Shown: positions 25,330-35,063 of the stretch, piece by piece
Position numbering within the stretch: the stretch's first letter is position 1
Layout: every line of letters begins with the position of its first letter
Assembly: GCF_019923725.1 (NCBI RefSeq)
Contig: NZ_JAHXRI010000010.1
Location: forward strand, 1-64,000
Reading direction: 5' to 3'
From: Zwartia hollandica
Lineage (GTDB): Bacteria; Pseudomonadota; Gammaproteobacteria; Burkholderiales; Burkholderiaceae_B
Length of the DNA stretch: 64,000 nucleotides
Notes under the pieces: model-generated
Databases searched by the model: none
Told to the model about the DNA's origin: nothing
Seen by the model: the letters and a program-made list of their open reading frames with translations, nothing else
Made by a program: the position numbers and the translations under genes

Positions 25330-27307
25330 CACGAATAGCTAATGCAGCTTCAGTCACTTTTTCTGCGGTGATACCAAAGTGATCATAGAGTGCATCTGCA
25401 GGCCCCGACAAGCCGTAGTCATTCATACCAACAAAACTTCCGTGATTACCAAGATAGCGTTCCCAACCAAGCTTCACTGCGGCTTCGATCGCCACAGTCG
25501 TGGTACCAGGGCACAAAACCTCTGCGCGATAGGATGCTTGCTGACGATCAAAGAGCTCCCAGCAAGGCATAGAGATCACCGCCGTCGACAGACCTAAAGC
25601 TTCAAGCTGCTCACGCGCCTTTAAGGCAATGGCTACTTCGGAACCCGTTGCAAGCAAGCTTACTTGTCGCGGTAAATTTTTTCCTTCTGCCAAGACGTAG
25701 GCACCACGTGCGGACAGGTTATCGGCCGCCGCTGACGTGCGCACATGAGGGAGTGCCTGTCTAGAAAAAATCAAGGAAACAGGGCCTTGCTTATGCCTGA
25801 GTGCAGCCTCCCAGCATTCGACAGCTTCCACAGCATCGGCGGGACGCATCACCAACATGTGAGGCATCGCACGCAATGAGGCTAAGATTTCAACCGGTTG
25901 ATGCGTGGGTCCGTTTTTTCCGATACCGATCGAATCGTGACTAAACACAAATTTGACCGAAAGCTTCATGAGCGCTGCATTGCGTAAGGCTGGGCGCATG
26001 TAATCTGAAAACGCTAAATACGTGACACTGACCGGTATGGCACCGCCATGAGCTGCAATGCCATTACACATAGACCCCATCAAGTGCTCACGGACTCCAC
26101 AATGAATATAAGCCCCGCTTGGATTTGAAGCACTAAAGGCATCCAATCGTTTTTTATGATCAGTAGGTGCCTCCAAATCCGCGCAAGCCACGATACGCTC
26201 TGGCAAGTGATCGGTCAGGCAATCATTAATTGCGGCAGATAAATTGATGCCGCCGCGCGGGGGCTCAGCAAGAAGCTTCTCTTTCAACGCAGCGAGTGCA
26301 GACTCAAGCGCAGGCGGTAGTTCACCTCGCATCACACGCTCAAACTCTGTTCGTTTTTCTGGAGAGAGCGTCGCAACACGCGCAAGCCATTTTGATCGGC
26401 TCGACCGATTCACACTCGGGCTAGCCCTCCAGACACTTAAGATCCTCTCAGGGATCTCAAATTCTGGATCAGACCAATTCAAATCCTTGCGCATCTGCGC
26501 GGCATCCGCCTCAAAAAGCTTGGCACTGTGTCCACCGCGTTGCCCTTGGAGTCTTGCGAGTCCCTTAGCGATGGTCGTCCGCGCCAAAATAATCGATGGA
26601 CGAGAATCTGCGCGTGCAGCAGTGATACAGGAAGACACCGCTTCCAAATCATGACCATCCACACGCTGAACATGCCACTGTGCAACCTCAAAGCGTTTAG
26701 CGACATCCTCACTGATCGATAACTCCGTGCTCCCATCATCTGTGATGGCATTGTCATCCATCAATAAAATCAACCGCCCTAGTCCAAGATGACCCGCGAG
26801 GCTAATCATCTCCTGACCGACCCCCTCTTGTAGGCATCCGTCACCGACAAACGCATAGGTAAAGTGGTCCACCAGATCGTTGCCAAAGCGTGCGCGCAAA
26901 AATGCTTCAGAGACAGCCATCCCCATCGCATTGGCAATACCTTGCCCGAGCTGACCCGTCGTGACTTCGATGCCAGCCTCAGGATCTAACTCAGGATGCC
27001 CGGCACAATGGGATCCGAGCTCTCGAAACGACTTGATTTGCTCAAGTGAAATTTTTTCGTATCCCGTCAAGTACAAGAGGGAATACAAAAGCATTGAACC
27101 GTGGCCATTAGATAGAACCACCCGATCACGATCCCACCATGTCGGGTAGGCGGGATCGTGCTTGAGATGCTTCAGGTATAACGCGGTGGCAATTTCCGCC
27201 ATCCCGAGAGGGACACCTTGGTGCCCTTCCCCAGCGCGAACGATGGCATCAACAGAAAGGAATCGAATCGCGTTCGCTAGGGATTGAGGAGATGACGTAA
27301 CAGTCAT
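25316..27307 (-). CDS. Full-length transketolase-family protein
   Basis: A 663-residue transketolase with the TPP motif (VGDGCLQEG...DDNAITDDG), the catalytic glutamate region VREHLMG, SHDSIGIGKNGPTHQPVE and the C-terminal domain. It transfers two-carbon units between sugar phosphates or close analogues. It is the last gene of the TRAP operon and is separate from the split transketolase that opens the same operon. The usual GEDGPTHQ reads GKNGPTHQ here, which may point to a non-standard substrate. The ATG at 27307 is preferred over a TTG at 27322. Confidence 0.88.
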   Translation of the reverse strand: MTVTSSPQSLANAIRFLSVDAIVRAGEGHQGVPLGMAEIATALYLKHLKHDPAYPTWWDRDRVVLSNGHGSMLLYSLLYLTGYEKISLEQIKSFRELGSHCAGHPELDPEAGIEVTTGQLGQGIANAMGMAVSEAFLRARFGNDLVDHFTYAFVGDGCLQEGVGQEMISLAGHLGLGRLILLMDDNAITDDGSTELSISEDVAKRFEVAQWHVQRVDGHDLEAVSSCITAARADSRPSIILARTTIAKGLARLQGQRGGHSAKLFEADAAQMRKDLNWSDPEFEIPERILSVWRASPSVNRSSRSKWLARVATLSPEKRTEFERVMRGELPPALESALAALKEKLLAEPPRGGINLSAAINDCLTDHLPERIVACADLEAPTDHKKRLDAFSASNPSGAYIHCGVREHLMGSMCNGIAAHGGAIPVSVTYLAFSDYMRPALRNAALMKLSVKFVFSHDSIGIGKNGPTHQPVEILASLRAMPHMLVMRPADAVEAVECWEAALRHKQGPVSLIFSRQALPHVRTSAAADNLSARGAYVLAEGKNLPRQVSLLATGSEVAIALKAREQLEALGLSTAVISMPCWELFDRQQASYRAEVLCPGTTTVAIEAAVKLGWERYLGNHGSFVGMNDYGLSGPADALYDHFGITAEKVTEAALAIRAIAT

Positions 27308-27323
27308 AAGACTAGATCGCAAC

Positions 27324-28073
27324 TTAATGAATCAACATGCCACCGTTGACATCCAACGTAATGCCTGTGCAGTATTTCGATAAATCGCTGGCTAAGAACA
27401 CGACACAGCCCGCAACATCATTCGGTTCACCGATACGATTCATCGGGATGTTCGACAAAATATCAGTCATGCGATCTGCGGGAATGAGACCTTTATTGAT
27501 ATCTGTTTCGATGAGTCCTGGCGTGATGCAATTCACGCGAATATTATCAACTCCGCACTCCCGCGCCATCGCACGTGCCAAACCCAGCACCCCGGCTTTC
27601 GCAGCAGAATAATGTGGCCCACCTAGAATTCCGCCACCGCGTTGTGCAGAGACCGACGACGTACAAATAATCGAGCCTTGCTTGCGCGCACGCATGTGCG
27701 GCAAAACTGCTTGGGACATATACAACGCGCCACGCAAGCTCACATCCAAGACCGCCTCGTAGTCAGCGGCAGTGATCTCCATCGTCTTACGCGGCTGAGT
27801 AATGCCTGCGTTATTAAACAAAATATCAATCTGCCCCATTTTCTCCATAACGGCCTTAATTGCCGCGTCACAGGAAGCCTTGTTCGTAACATCGGCGACA
27901 ACACCCATATGCTGTTGCCCTAAGGTTACGGCCACAGAAGCTGGCTGTGCTTTGTCGAGGTCAAGAATGACAACGCGTGCACCCTGTGCAGCCATCATGC
28001 GCGCAGAAGCAAAGCCAAGCCCGTTGACTCCAGCACCACCAGTAATAATCGCCACTTTATCTTTTAACAGCAT
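27324..28073 (-). CDS. SDR-family NAD(P)-dependent dehydrogenase
   Basis: A 249-residue canonical SDR: cofactor loop GGAGVNGLG, LFNNAGI, serine in CTSSVSAQ, YSAAK catalytic pair and a C-terminal GITLDVNGGM. Asp following the second strand (VVILDLDKA) suggests NAD rather than NADP. It lies between the TRAP membrane gene and the full-length transketolase and probably oxidises a polyol or hydroxy acid taken up by the TRAP system. Confidence 0.9.
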   Translation of the reverse strand: MLLKDKVAIITGGAGVNGLGFASARMMAAQGARVVILDLDKAQPASVAVTLGQQHMGVVADVTNKASCDAAIKAVMEKMGQIDILFNNAGITQPRKTMEITAADYEAVLDVSLRGALYMSQAVLPHMRARKQGSIICTSSVSAQRGGGILGGPHYSAAKAGVLGLARAMARECGVDNIRVNCITPGLIETDINKGLIPADRMTDILSNIPMNRIGEPNDVAGCVVFLASDLSKYCTGITLDVNGGMLIH

Positions 28074-28122
28074 GTTTCACTACTCCGTCAAATGTCGTAT
28101 TAATCAATAAAAAAGATTTACC

Positions 28123-29382
28123 TTAGTACATCGTTAAAGCTGGGAAATATGTCATCAACGTAAGCACAACAAGAGCGACGAGGTAGAAAGGCCCAAGCTC
28201 CTTCACAATCGAACCGATCGATTCCCTAGAAATAGCAGCCGCCACAAAAAGTGTGGTGCCAACTGGCGGCGTAAACAACCCAATACTCAGGTTGACTGCC
28301 ATCATGATCCCGAGTTGAATCAAATCCAAGCCAATGGCGTTACCGATAGCGACGAACGTTGGCCCCAGCAGCAAGATGGCAGCCGGCAAGTCCAAGAACA
28401 TACCCACCACAAGCATGATGATGTTCAACATCAGCAGGATAACGAGAGGATTTTTAAGCGTCTCCAGCGCCCACTCAGCCACCGCTTTTGGCACGGCCTC
28501 AACCGTCAGTACATAGCCAACGATATTTGAGGCTGAAATCACCAACATGACTACGCCTGTTGTCACTGCTGTGTGGACGAGAGCGTCAAACAGACGCTTC
28601 ATATTGACGTCACGATAGATCACTAAGCTAACCACGAGCCCATAAAACACCGCCATCACACTGACCTCGGTCGGCGTCGCAATACCTGCTCTTAACAAAA
28701 TTACGATAAAGAGTGGCATCAGCAGCGCAGGCAAAGCGTAGAAAGTGATTTTCGAAAACTCAACAGCAGTGACTTTGTTCATAAGCCTAGGGAAATTTCT
28801 AATCCGGCCAGACAAATAGCACACCACCATAAAACCAAAGCAAAGCATCAAACCCGGAACGATGCCCGCTAAGAATAGAGCCGCGATTGACTGATCGGAT
28901 ACGGTTGCGTAAATGATCAAAGGTATTGAAGGTGGAATCAAACCAGCAATCACCGAAGAGGATGCAATGGCTGCCGCGGCAAACGGTCCGGGATAGCCTT
29001 CCCTCTTTTGCCATGGAATCAACATCGAGCCTAGTGCTGACGCTTCTGCAACCGCAGAGCCAGACACCCCGCCAAAAATTGTTGAACCCACTACGCTGAC
29101 TTGTGCCAACCCACCATGCATGCGACCTACCAACGCCGTCGCAAACTCAATCAATTTTTTCCCTAAGGTACCGCCCATCATCAAATTTCCCGACAGTACA
29201 AAAAACGGAATCGCTAGTAGCGGAAAACTTTGTGAGGGTTGAAATATTTTGACAACAATTGTCGCACTGGGCATCGCACCGACAGTAATCGCGGCGATGC
29301 CGGAGCTGACAACCAAAGCATATCCAACCGGAAACGCTAGCACGAGGAGCGCTAAAAAAATACCGAGCATTAGGAAAGTCAT
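28123..29382 (-). CDS. dctM: TRAP transporter large permease (DctM)
   Basis: A 419-residue membrane protein with about 12 hydrophobic segments. The DctM signatures include PLLAIPFFVLSGNLM, FGGVSGSAVAEASALGS, IPPSIPLIIYATV and LFTPPVGTTLFVAA. It uses the sodium or proton gradient to drive uptake of the DctP ligand. It overlaps dctQ by four bases. Confidence 0.94.
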   Translation of the reverse strand: MTFLMLGIFLALLVLAFPVGYALVVSSGIAAITVGAMPSATIVVKIFQPSQSFPLLAIPFFVLSGNLMMGGTLGKKLIEFATALVGRMHGGLAQVSVVGSTIFGGVSGSAVAEASALGSMLIPWQKREGYPGPFAAAAIASSSVIAGLIPPSIPLIIYATVSDQSIAALFLAGIVPGLMLCFGFMVVCYLSGRIRNFPRLMNKVTAVEFSKITFYALPALLMPLFIVILLRAGIATPTEVSVMAVFYGLVVSLVIYRDVNMKRLFDALVHTAVTTGVVMLVISASNIVGYVLTVEAVPKAVAEWALETLKNPLVILLMLNIIMLVVGMFLDLPAAILLLGPTFVAIGNAIGLDLIQLGIMMAVNLSIGLFTPPVGTTLFVAAAISRESIGSIVKELGPFYLVALVVLTLMTYFPALTMY

Positions 29383-29921
29383 ACACTGTCCTCCGGAGCA
29401 GGCGCACGCACCGATAACGGATCATCCGCAAGAAGCAGACGAAAGAAAGTTGTAATTCCAGTCAGACCCAACGCCACAAAACCAACGATGATTGACAGAT
29501 ATGCCCACTTTGCCGAAACCTTCGTCACGGGATAAACCTCTGAGCCCGTTATCTCGATTACAAACAAGCCCACTTGAGCCAAGTAAAAGAAAGTACAAAT
29601 GATTACTACCTGAAGTGACATCAGCAGTACACGATTCAGATTTTTACCAAGAAATGCACGAATCGTTTCGACCGCAATATGCTTGCCATATTGGGCTGCA
29701 AGCACGATTCCACTCATCATTAGCCAAGGAAAAAGCAGGCTTGGTATTTCTGTCGGCCAGCCCATTCCCTGGTTAGTGACGTAACGCACAATAACTTCAG
29801 CCATGAGCGAAAGAAACATGACAACCAATGTGATCACAGCAATGATCTTACTGCTTACCTCGATCGTCAGATCGGTGATGTTAATCAGCGAATTAACTAA
29901 ATAATTTCCTCGAGCGCTCAT
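29379..29921 (-). CDS. dctQ: TRAP transporter small permease (DctQ)
   Basis: A 180-residue protein with four membrane segments and the DctQ pattern (VIVRYVTNQGMGWPTEIPSL near the first periplasmic loop, GKHIAVETIRAFL). It follows the binding protein by 19 bases and overlaps dctM. Confidence 0.92.
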   Translation of the reverse strand: MSARGNYLVNSLINITDLTIEVSSKIIAVITLVVMFLSLMAEVIVRYVTNQGMGWPTEIPSLLFPWLMMSGIVLAAQYGKHIAVETIRAFLGKNLNRVLLMSLQVVIICTFFYLAQVGLFVIEITGSEVYPVTKVSAKWAYLSIIVGFVALGLTGITTFFRLLLADDPLSVRAPAPEDSV

Positions 29922-29940
29922 GGCAATCCCTTTAGATCAA

Positions 29941-30912
29941 TTATGGCTTAGCGGCTTCTTTGACCATTGCATCAACTAGGTCTGGAAACGTTTTGCGCCA
30001 TTTGTCGTAAACAGGCTTTGTTGCGGCGATGAACGGAGCTTGATCCACTGAGTTAAACGTGACGCCTGCGGCGGCTAATTTACCTTTCAAATCCGCATCG
30101 GCAGCAAGCGAAAGATCGCGGTTCAACTTAGCGGCCTCTGTCGCAGCTTCTCGCACTGCTTGCTGATCTTGCTTCGACAACTTCGCCCACTCAACCTTGC
30201 TGGCAAACAGAGGAGTCGCTTCATACTTATGACCGGTTAGCGAGATGAATTTCTGCACCTCAAAGAGCTTGGAAGAGAAAATGTTGACCAAGGGATTCTC
30301 TTGACCATCAAATACGCCCTGTTGCAACGCAATGTAAAGCTCAGAGAAGGCCAGTGGTGCTGGGTTCGCGCCCAGAGCATTGAAGATGTCTAAGGTGATT
30401 GGATCGGGTGGAGTGCGAATTTTGATCCCTTTCAAATCCTCAGGCTTGGTGATCGCACGCTTGTTGTTACTGGTGTGGCGAATGCCGTTATCCCACATCG
30501 CGAGCAATACTAGACCCTTTTTATCAGCCGCATCAGCGAGCTGTTTTCCAATCGGACCATCCACAACTTTATAGGCGTGCGGCAGATCTCTAAACAGGAA
30601 CGGTAGGCCAAGCACCGCAAATTCAGGCACTGCACCGGACGTTGCGCCTTGGGAGTTAGCACTGAAAGCCAGGGTACCTAAGCGAAGATTGGTGATGGAC
30701 TCCGCGTCATCTCCGAACTGAGCGTTGCCACCCACGTTGACTTTGACGCGTCCGTTTGTTTTTTGCGCGACGAGCTCTGCAAACTTATCTGACGCTACAG
30801 CCTTTGGGTTACCAGGCGCCGCATTATGAGAAAGGCGCATCACAGTTTGCGCAGAGACTGCAGATACCGATAGCGCTAACCCAGCGATTGCGACAGCGAG
30901 AAATTTTTTCAT
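29941..30912 (-). CDS. dctP: TRAP transporter substrate-binding protein (DctP)
   Basis: A 323-residue exported receptor with a signal peptide ending SVSAVSA and the DctP features RLSHNAAPGNPKAVASDKFAE, LAMWDNGIRHTSN, KIRTPPDP and LQQGVFDGQENPLVNI. The arginine in KIRTPP normally binds a ligand carboxylate or similar acid. GGAG lies seven bases before the ATG. A 120-base gap separates it from the upstream transketolase gene; no hairpin was seen there. Confidence 0.93.
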   Translation of the reverse strand: MKKFLAVAIAGLALSVSAVSAQTVMRLSHNAAPGNPKAVASDKFAELVAQKTNGRVKVNVGGNAQFGDDAESITNLRLGTLAFSANSQGATSGAVPEFAVLGLPFLFRDLPHAYKVVDGPIGKQLADAADKKGLVLLAMWDNGIRHTSNNKRAITKPEDLKGIKIRTPPDPITLDIFNALGANPAPLAFSELYIALQQGVFDGQENPLVNIFSSKLFEVQKFISLTGHKYEATPLFASKVEWAKLSKQDQQAVREAATEAAKLNRDLSLAADADLKGKLAAAGVTFNSVDQAPFIAATKPVYDKWRKTFPDLVDAMVKEAAKP

Positions 30913-31032
30913 GTTGTGTCTCCAAAAAGTAGTTTTGTTATTACTTATACTGACCCTACAGGCTCAGCACGAAATAAGAATTAACTCGTTCAACTCGTAG
31001 TGTTTAAGACCCTCCCTCTTGACTCCTCCTGA

Positions 31033-32031
31033 TTAAAGTTCATTTTTAATACGGTGCGACATTGATTCGGTTGAAATCCCGTAGCGGTCATGCAAGGTTG
31101 GTAATGCACCTGCGTCCAAAAATGCGTCCGGCAATGCAATCGACAAAAACTTCGGTGCTAGACGTGAGCGCAACAACAGACTCGCGATAGATTCGCCCAA
31201 GCCACCAATCACCGAATGATTTTCCGCAACGACCACGAGGCGATCAGCGCGTTTAACTTCCCGCAGAATTGTTTCTTCGTCTAAGGGCTTGATGGTCGGC
31301 ACATGTAAGACACTTACGCCGACACTGTCTTTTTGTAATTGCCCAGCTACCTCTAGCGCACGCATTGTCATCATTCCAGAGGCGATAATCAGCACCTCTC
31401 TGCCTTCTCGCAAGAGCTTTGCTTTCCCTAATTCAAACTGATAGTCATACTCATCCAAGACAAGCGGCACATTGCCTCTCAGCAGACGCAAATAGACGGG
31501 GCCCGTGTACGCAGCGATCGCAGGAACAGCCTGCTCTATATCCAAGGCATCACAAGGATCAACAATGGTGAGACCTGGAATCGCGCGCATCATGGCAATG
31601 TCATCTGTTGCTTGATGACTAGGTCCATAACCAGTGGTCAGCCCTGGTAGGGCACCACAGATTTTCACATTCAGATTTTCTTCGCAAATCACCTGATGAA
31701 TGAAGTCATAGGCGCGGCGCGTTGCAAAGACTGCATAGCTCGTCGCGAAGGGTGTGAGCCCAGTTTTTGCCATGCCGCCTGCCGCAGCGAGCAATAACTG
31801 TTCAGCCATCCCCATCTGGAAAAAGCGTTCTGGGTAGGCTTGCGCAAAGATATGCAAGTCTGTGTATTTACTCAGGTCAGCTGTCATCCCCACAATATCA
31901 GGGCGACTCTCACCAAGCGCGGCAAGGGCTTTACCGAAGGGTGCAGCACGCACGCGCTGACCTTCTGACGCAATCGAAGCAATCATCGCAGACGTCGTCA
32001 GCCGGGGCTTAGCTGGTGTATTGGCATTCAT
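31033..32031 (-). CDS. Transketolase, C-terminal subunit (split type)
   Basis: A 332-residue protein with the pyrimidine-binding and C-terminal domains of a split transketolase. The catalytic glutamate is in MGMAEQLLLAAAGG. GYGPSHQATDDIAMMR replaces the GEDGPTHQ region. The ATG at 32031 overlaps the stop of the N-terminal subunit as ATGA; the longer reading from 32085 lies inside the preceding gene. Split transketolases of this kind include AptAB of apiose catabolism and the sulfoglycolytic SqwGH; neither assignment can be made from sequence alone. Confidence 0.88.
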   Translation of the reverse strand: MNANTPAKPRLTTSAMIASIASEGQRVRAAPFGKALAALGESRPDIVGMTADLSKYTDLHIFAQAYPERFFQMGMAEQLLLAAAGGMAKTGLTPFATSYAVFATRRAYDFIHQVICEENLNVKICGALPGLTTGYGPSHQATDDIAMMRAIPGLTIVDPCDALDIEQAVPAIAAYTGPVYLRLLRGNVPLVLDEYDYQFELGKAKLLREGREVLIIASGMMTMRALEVAGQLQKDSVGVSVLHVPTIKPLDEETILREVKRADRLVVVAENHSVIGGLGESIASLLLRSRLAPKFLSIALPDAFLDAGALPTLHDRYGISTESMSHRIKNEL

Positions 32032-32879
32032 GGCCGCTCTCCACTTGCGTAGGCTGTATCCAAAATTTCCAACGCCTGTTGCCACTCGGGCGGGTCAACA
32101 CGAATGAAATGGTTTTTTTCACGCGCCTCTAAAAATGGGACGCCCTTACCCATCAGCGTGTCACAAATGATCACGCGGGGTTTCTTTTCTGTCACGGCCC
32201 GCGCGACATCAAATGCATCGCGTACGGCAAACAAGTCATTGCCGTCGACGCGTTGTACATGCCACCCAAACGACTGCCACTTATCAACTAAGGGCTCGAA
32301 CCCCATGATCTTCGAAGACGCGCCATCTGCTTGCTGGTTGTTGATATCAACCAGACAGATCAAGTTCGAGAGTTGGTGGTGGCTTGCGCCCATCGCCGCC
32401 TCCCAAGTCGCGCCCTCGTCCAACTCGCCATCTGACATCGAGTTATAAACAAAGGCTCCAATTTTCTGATGACGTAGACCCAGCGCCACGCCCACGGCAA
32501 TCGCTAAGCCTTGACCAAGCGAGCCTCCGGACATCTCCATTCCTGGGGTATAGGACGCCATGCCAGACATCGGGAGACGACTATCGTCACCTCCATAGGT
32601 CTGCATTTCGTCTTCAGGAATGACCCCAGCCTCGAGCAGCGCAGCGTAATGGGCGATCGCATAGTGGCCATGAGAGAGCAGGAATCGATCGCGTTGCGGC
32701 CACTCAGGATCCTCGGGCTTGAAATTCATTGCATGACAATACGCCACGGCCAGCACATCGGCATAACCAAGTGCTTGGCCAACATAGCCTTGTCCCTGAA
32801 TCTCACCCATCTGAACCGAGTAGCGCCGAATTCTGTAGGCGCTCTGCGCCAATGCGCGATCGGTTGGTTTTTGCTTCAT
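32028..32879 (-). CDS. Transketolase, N-terminal subunit (split type)
   Basis: A 283-residue thiamine diphosphate-binding subunit with FLLSHGHYAIAHYAAL, SGGSLGQGLAIAVGVALG and the cofactor motif SDGELDEGATWEAA...DINNQQADG. The first residue of the GDG motif is serine. It opens the leftward TRAP operon behind a GGAG site six bases before the ATG and a good promoter at 32934-32962. Confidence 0.88.
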   Translation of the reverse strand: MKQKPTDRALAQSAYRIRRYSVQMGEIQGQGYVGQALGYADVLAVAYCHAMNFKPEDPEWPQRDRFLLSHGHYAIAHYAALLEAGVIPEDEMQTYGGDDSRLPMSGMASYTPGMEMSGGSLGQGLAIAVGVALGLRHQKIGAFVYNSMSDGELDEGATWEAAMGASHHQLSNLICLVDINNQQADGASSKIMGFEPLVDKWQSFGWHVQRVDGNDLFAVRDAFDVARAVTEKKPRVIICDTLMGKGVPFLEAREKNHFIRVDPPEWQQALEILDTAYASGERP

Positions 32880-32933
32880 GACTGTCTCCGTGCAGTTGCC
32901 TGAGTTTTCTCAGTGCTTGCGTGTTATGGAGCC

Positions 32934-32997
32934 ATACTAGCAACTTGACAGAACGAAAACAAATGAATAATTTAGGCATATAGATGAATTAAATTCA
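32934..32997. promoter_or_regulatory. Overlapping divergent promoters and LTTR site
   Basis: On the minus strand, TTGTTT, 17 bp, TAGTAT (32962 down to 32934) faces the transketolase-TRAP operon. On the plus strand, TTGACA (32945-32950), 17 bp, TAATTT (32968-32973) faces the LysR gene. The palindrome TGAATT-A-AATTCA (32985-32997, T-N11-A) is centred about 64 bp upstream of the leftward start and close after the rightward one. This is the classic layout for activation of the operon and self-repression of the regulator. Confidence 0.6.
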
Positions 32998-33012
32998 CCC
33001 AAAAAGAGAACA

Positions 33013-33918
33013 ATGAGAAAGATCCCGCCACTTAAATCAGTGCAAGCTTTTGAGGCCGCCTCACGGCTCGGGTCCTTTGTAGCGGCAGCGACTGAGCTGC
33101 ATCTCACCCCTTCGGCCATCAGCCACCAAGTACGCATGCTTGAGCAGCGCCTCGGGATTGCGCTATTTCACCGGACGCATCGAAGCGTCGAACTCACTGA
33201 TATTGGGCGTCGCTATGCTGAGTCCGTCTCCGAAGCCTTCAGTCTGATCGAAGCCAGTACCCGCAGCATTGAGCGAGCAGGCAAAAGTGACATCTTGACG
33301 ATTCATAGCGTACCTAGCATCGCCGCCCAGTGGCTCATGCCTCGTCTATCGCGCTTTTCTGCCATGCATGCCGACATCGATGTACGACTCAACGCATCCT
33401 CTGCGCCTGTTGACCTCGCAGCAGGAGAGGCCGATTTTGATATTCGCTATGGGAATTTTTTCCCAGATGCCGGCGTCATGGTCGAGCCCTTCCCAGCAGA
33501 AAGGATCGTCGTAAATTGCTCGACCTCGATGCTGCCAGGGCGTCGCTTGCCTAAAAAAGGCTTCACCCTAACGGGAAAAACCTTAATCCACACAGAGGTC
33601 AATCGATACACCTGGAGAGACTGGTCTAAGGATCACCCTGAGCACAGCATTGATCTCGAAAGAGGTCCTCGCTTCGACCGTTCATTTATGGCGATTAACT
33701 GCGCAGTGGATGCTCTAGGCGTTGCGCTAGAAAGCACTTTGCTGATCGAACGAGAATTAGAAAGTAAAAAACTCGTTCTACCGCTTGGGTTAGTCGGTCC
33801 ACAGATCGTCTGCCATCAACTGACTTACCTAAAATCGAAGGGGCATATACAAAAGATGAAAGCCTTCCGAGAATGGTTGTTTGAAGAGCTCAACCAATCG
33901 ATGACAAATCTTAGCTAG
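33013..33918 (+). CDS. LysR-family regulator (GcvA-like)
   Basis: A 301-residue LysR regulator with the GcvA-type helix-turn-helix (SFVAAATELHLTPSAISHQVRMLEQRLG) and a full effector domain. It diverges from the transketolase-TRAP operon and has an LTTR box in the shared promoter region, so it very likely controls that operon in response to the imported substrate or a metabolite. Confidence 0.93.
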   Translation: MRKIPPLKSVQAFEAASRLGSFVAAATELHLTPSAISHQVRMLEQRLGIALFHRTHRSVELTDIGRRYAESVSEAFSLIEASTRSIERAGKSDILTIHSVPSIAAQWLMPRLSRFSAMHADIDVRLNASSAPVDLAAGEADFDIRYGNFFPDAGVMVEPFPAERIVVNCSTSMLPGRRLPKKGFTLTGKTLIHTEVNRYTWRDWSKDHPEHSIDLERGPRFDRSFMAINCAVDALGVALESTLLIERELESKKLVLPLGLVGPQIVCHQLTYLKSKGHIQKMKAFREWLFEELNQSMTNLS

Positions 33919-33958
33919 TAAGCCACGCGACTTACCCAACACGATCTAGTACAAATTT

Positions 33959-35008
33959 TTAAAATAGAAATACACCTTTGCCTGAGGTTTGTTTATCAAA
34001 AAGTTGATAGGCCTGCACGGCATCCTCGAATCCCCAGCGATGCGTAAAAAGTGCATCGACATCGACGCCTCGGTCAGCAACAAATCGTGCGCAGTCGCCT
34101 TGCCCAACAGTTGAAAACGTCCATGAACCAATGATCGTGACTTGACGCCGCAACATATCAGGGCTGACATCAATCGAGACGCTTCCACCCTCACCCACAT
34201 AGCACGCCTTTCCCCAAGTCCGAACGCACTGAACGGCTTGTTTGCGAGCCGAGGCAGAGGAAGAGGCATCAATCGACGCATGTGCACCGAGCCCGTGCGT
34301 CAACTGCCTAATGGCCTGGACGGGATCATCTTTCAAGGGATTGATCACAGCATCAGCACCCAACTCTTGCGCTCGCGCCAAACGTTCTTCGCTGACATCC
34401 AGGGCGATGACGCGCGCTCCCATCGCATGCGCTAACTGCGTCGACGAAAGCCCTACCGGTCCTTGCCCAAAAATCGCAATGGTTTGATCGCCCTTTAAGT
34501 CAAGACGATTTAAGGCCCCCCACGCGGTCCCTGTGCCGCACGCAATTGCCGCCCCTGTTTCAAACGTCAACTCCTCGGGTAGTTCGACGATCGTACTGGC
34601 AGGACACTTCATGTATTTGGCATGTGCGCCATGGCCGGTCAGACCATAAATTTCTTTGACACCTTCGTCACAAAGCTGCATCCATCCCGTTGAGCAGTGG
34701 GGGCACGCTCCACACCCTCGGTAATGGTGCACCATGGCGCGCTGTCCTGCATAGGCACGCTTAGGGTTGACGCTGGCGCCAACCGCAACCACAACGCCGC
34801 AGGGTTCGTGTCCAGCGACGACCGGCGGTGCGTCGTTATAGCCAAGTGCCTTGAGCCCCTCGCCGCGGGGAGCGCGATAAAACTTAAGATCGCTGCCACA
34901 CATCCCAGAGGCCTTGATTTCCAGCACCACCTCATCGTGACCCGGCGTCGGATCAGGGAAATCGAGATACTCAATTTTGCTATTGCCTGCAAATACGATC
35001 CCTTTCAT
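33959..35008 (-). CDS. Zinc-dependent alcohol dehydrogenase (MDR)
   Basis: A 349-residue medium-chain dehydrogenase. The catalytic zinc site is the cysteine of GMCGSD with GHE; the structural zinc site has four cysteines in GCGACPHCSTGWMQLC. The cofactor fold is IAIFGQGPVGLSSTQLA. The ATG at 35008 follows GAGG by nine bases. It is convergent with the LysR gene, so it could act on the same sugar or polyol as the TRAP operon. Resembles sorbitol and threonine dehydrogenases; substrate unknown. Confidence 0.9.
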   Translation of the reverse strand: MKGIVFAGNSKIEYLDFPDPTPGHDEVVLEIKASGMCGSDLKFYRAPRGEGLKALGYNDAPPVVAGHEPCGVVVAVGASVNPKRAYAGQRAMVHHYRGCGACPHCSTGWMQLCDEGVKEIYGLTGHGAHAKYMKCPASTIVELPEELTFETGAAIACGTGTAWGALNRLDLKGDQTIAIFGQGPVGLSSTQLAHAMGARVIALDVSEERLARAQELGADAVINPLKDDPVQAIRQLTHGLGAHASIDASSSASARKQAVQCVRTWGKACYVGEGGSVSIDVSPDMLRRQVTIIGSWTFSTVGQGDCARFVADRGVDVDALFTHRWGFEDAVQAYQLFDKQTSGKGVFLF

Positions 35009-35063
35009 TGCTTTTCCCCTCGGCATTCAGTCTTATTAAATTTAGTTTTGTTTGCGAATACTA

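Noticed and set aside
25316-27307. Assignment of the full-length transketolase to housekeeping pentose phosphate metabolism
   Set aside because: It is the last gene of a TRAP-SDR catabolic operon and has a changed GKNGPTHQ loop, so a dedicated catabolic role is at least as likely; left unassigned.
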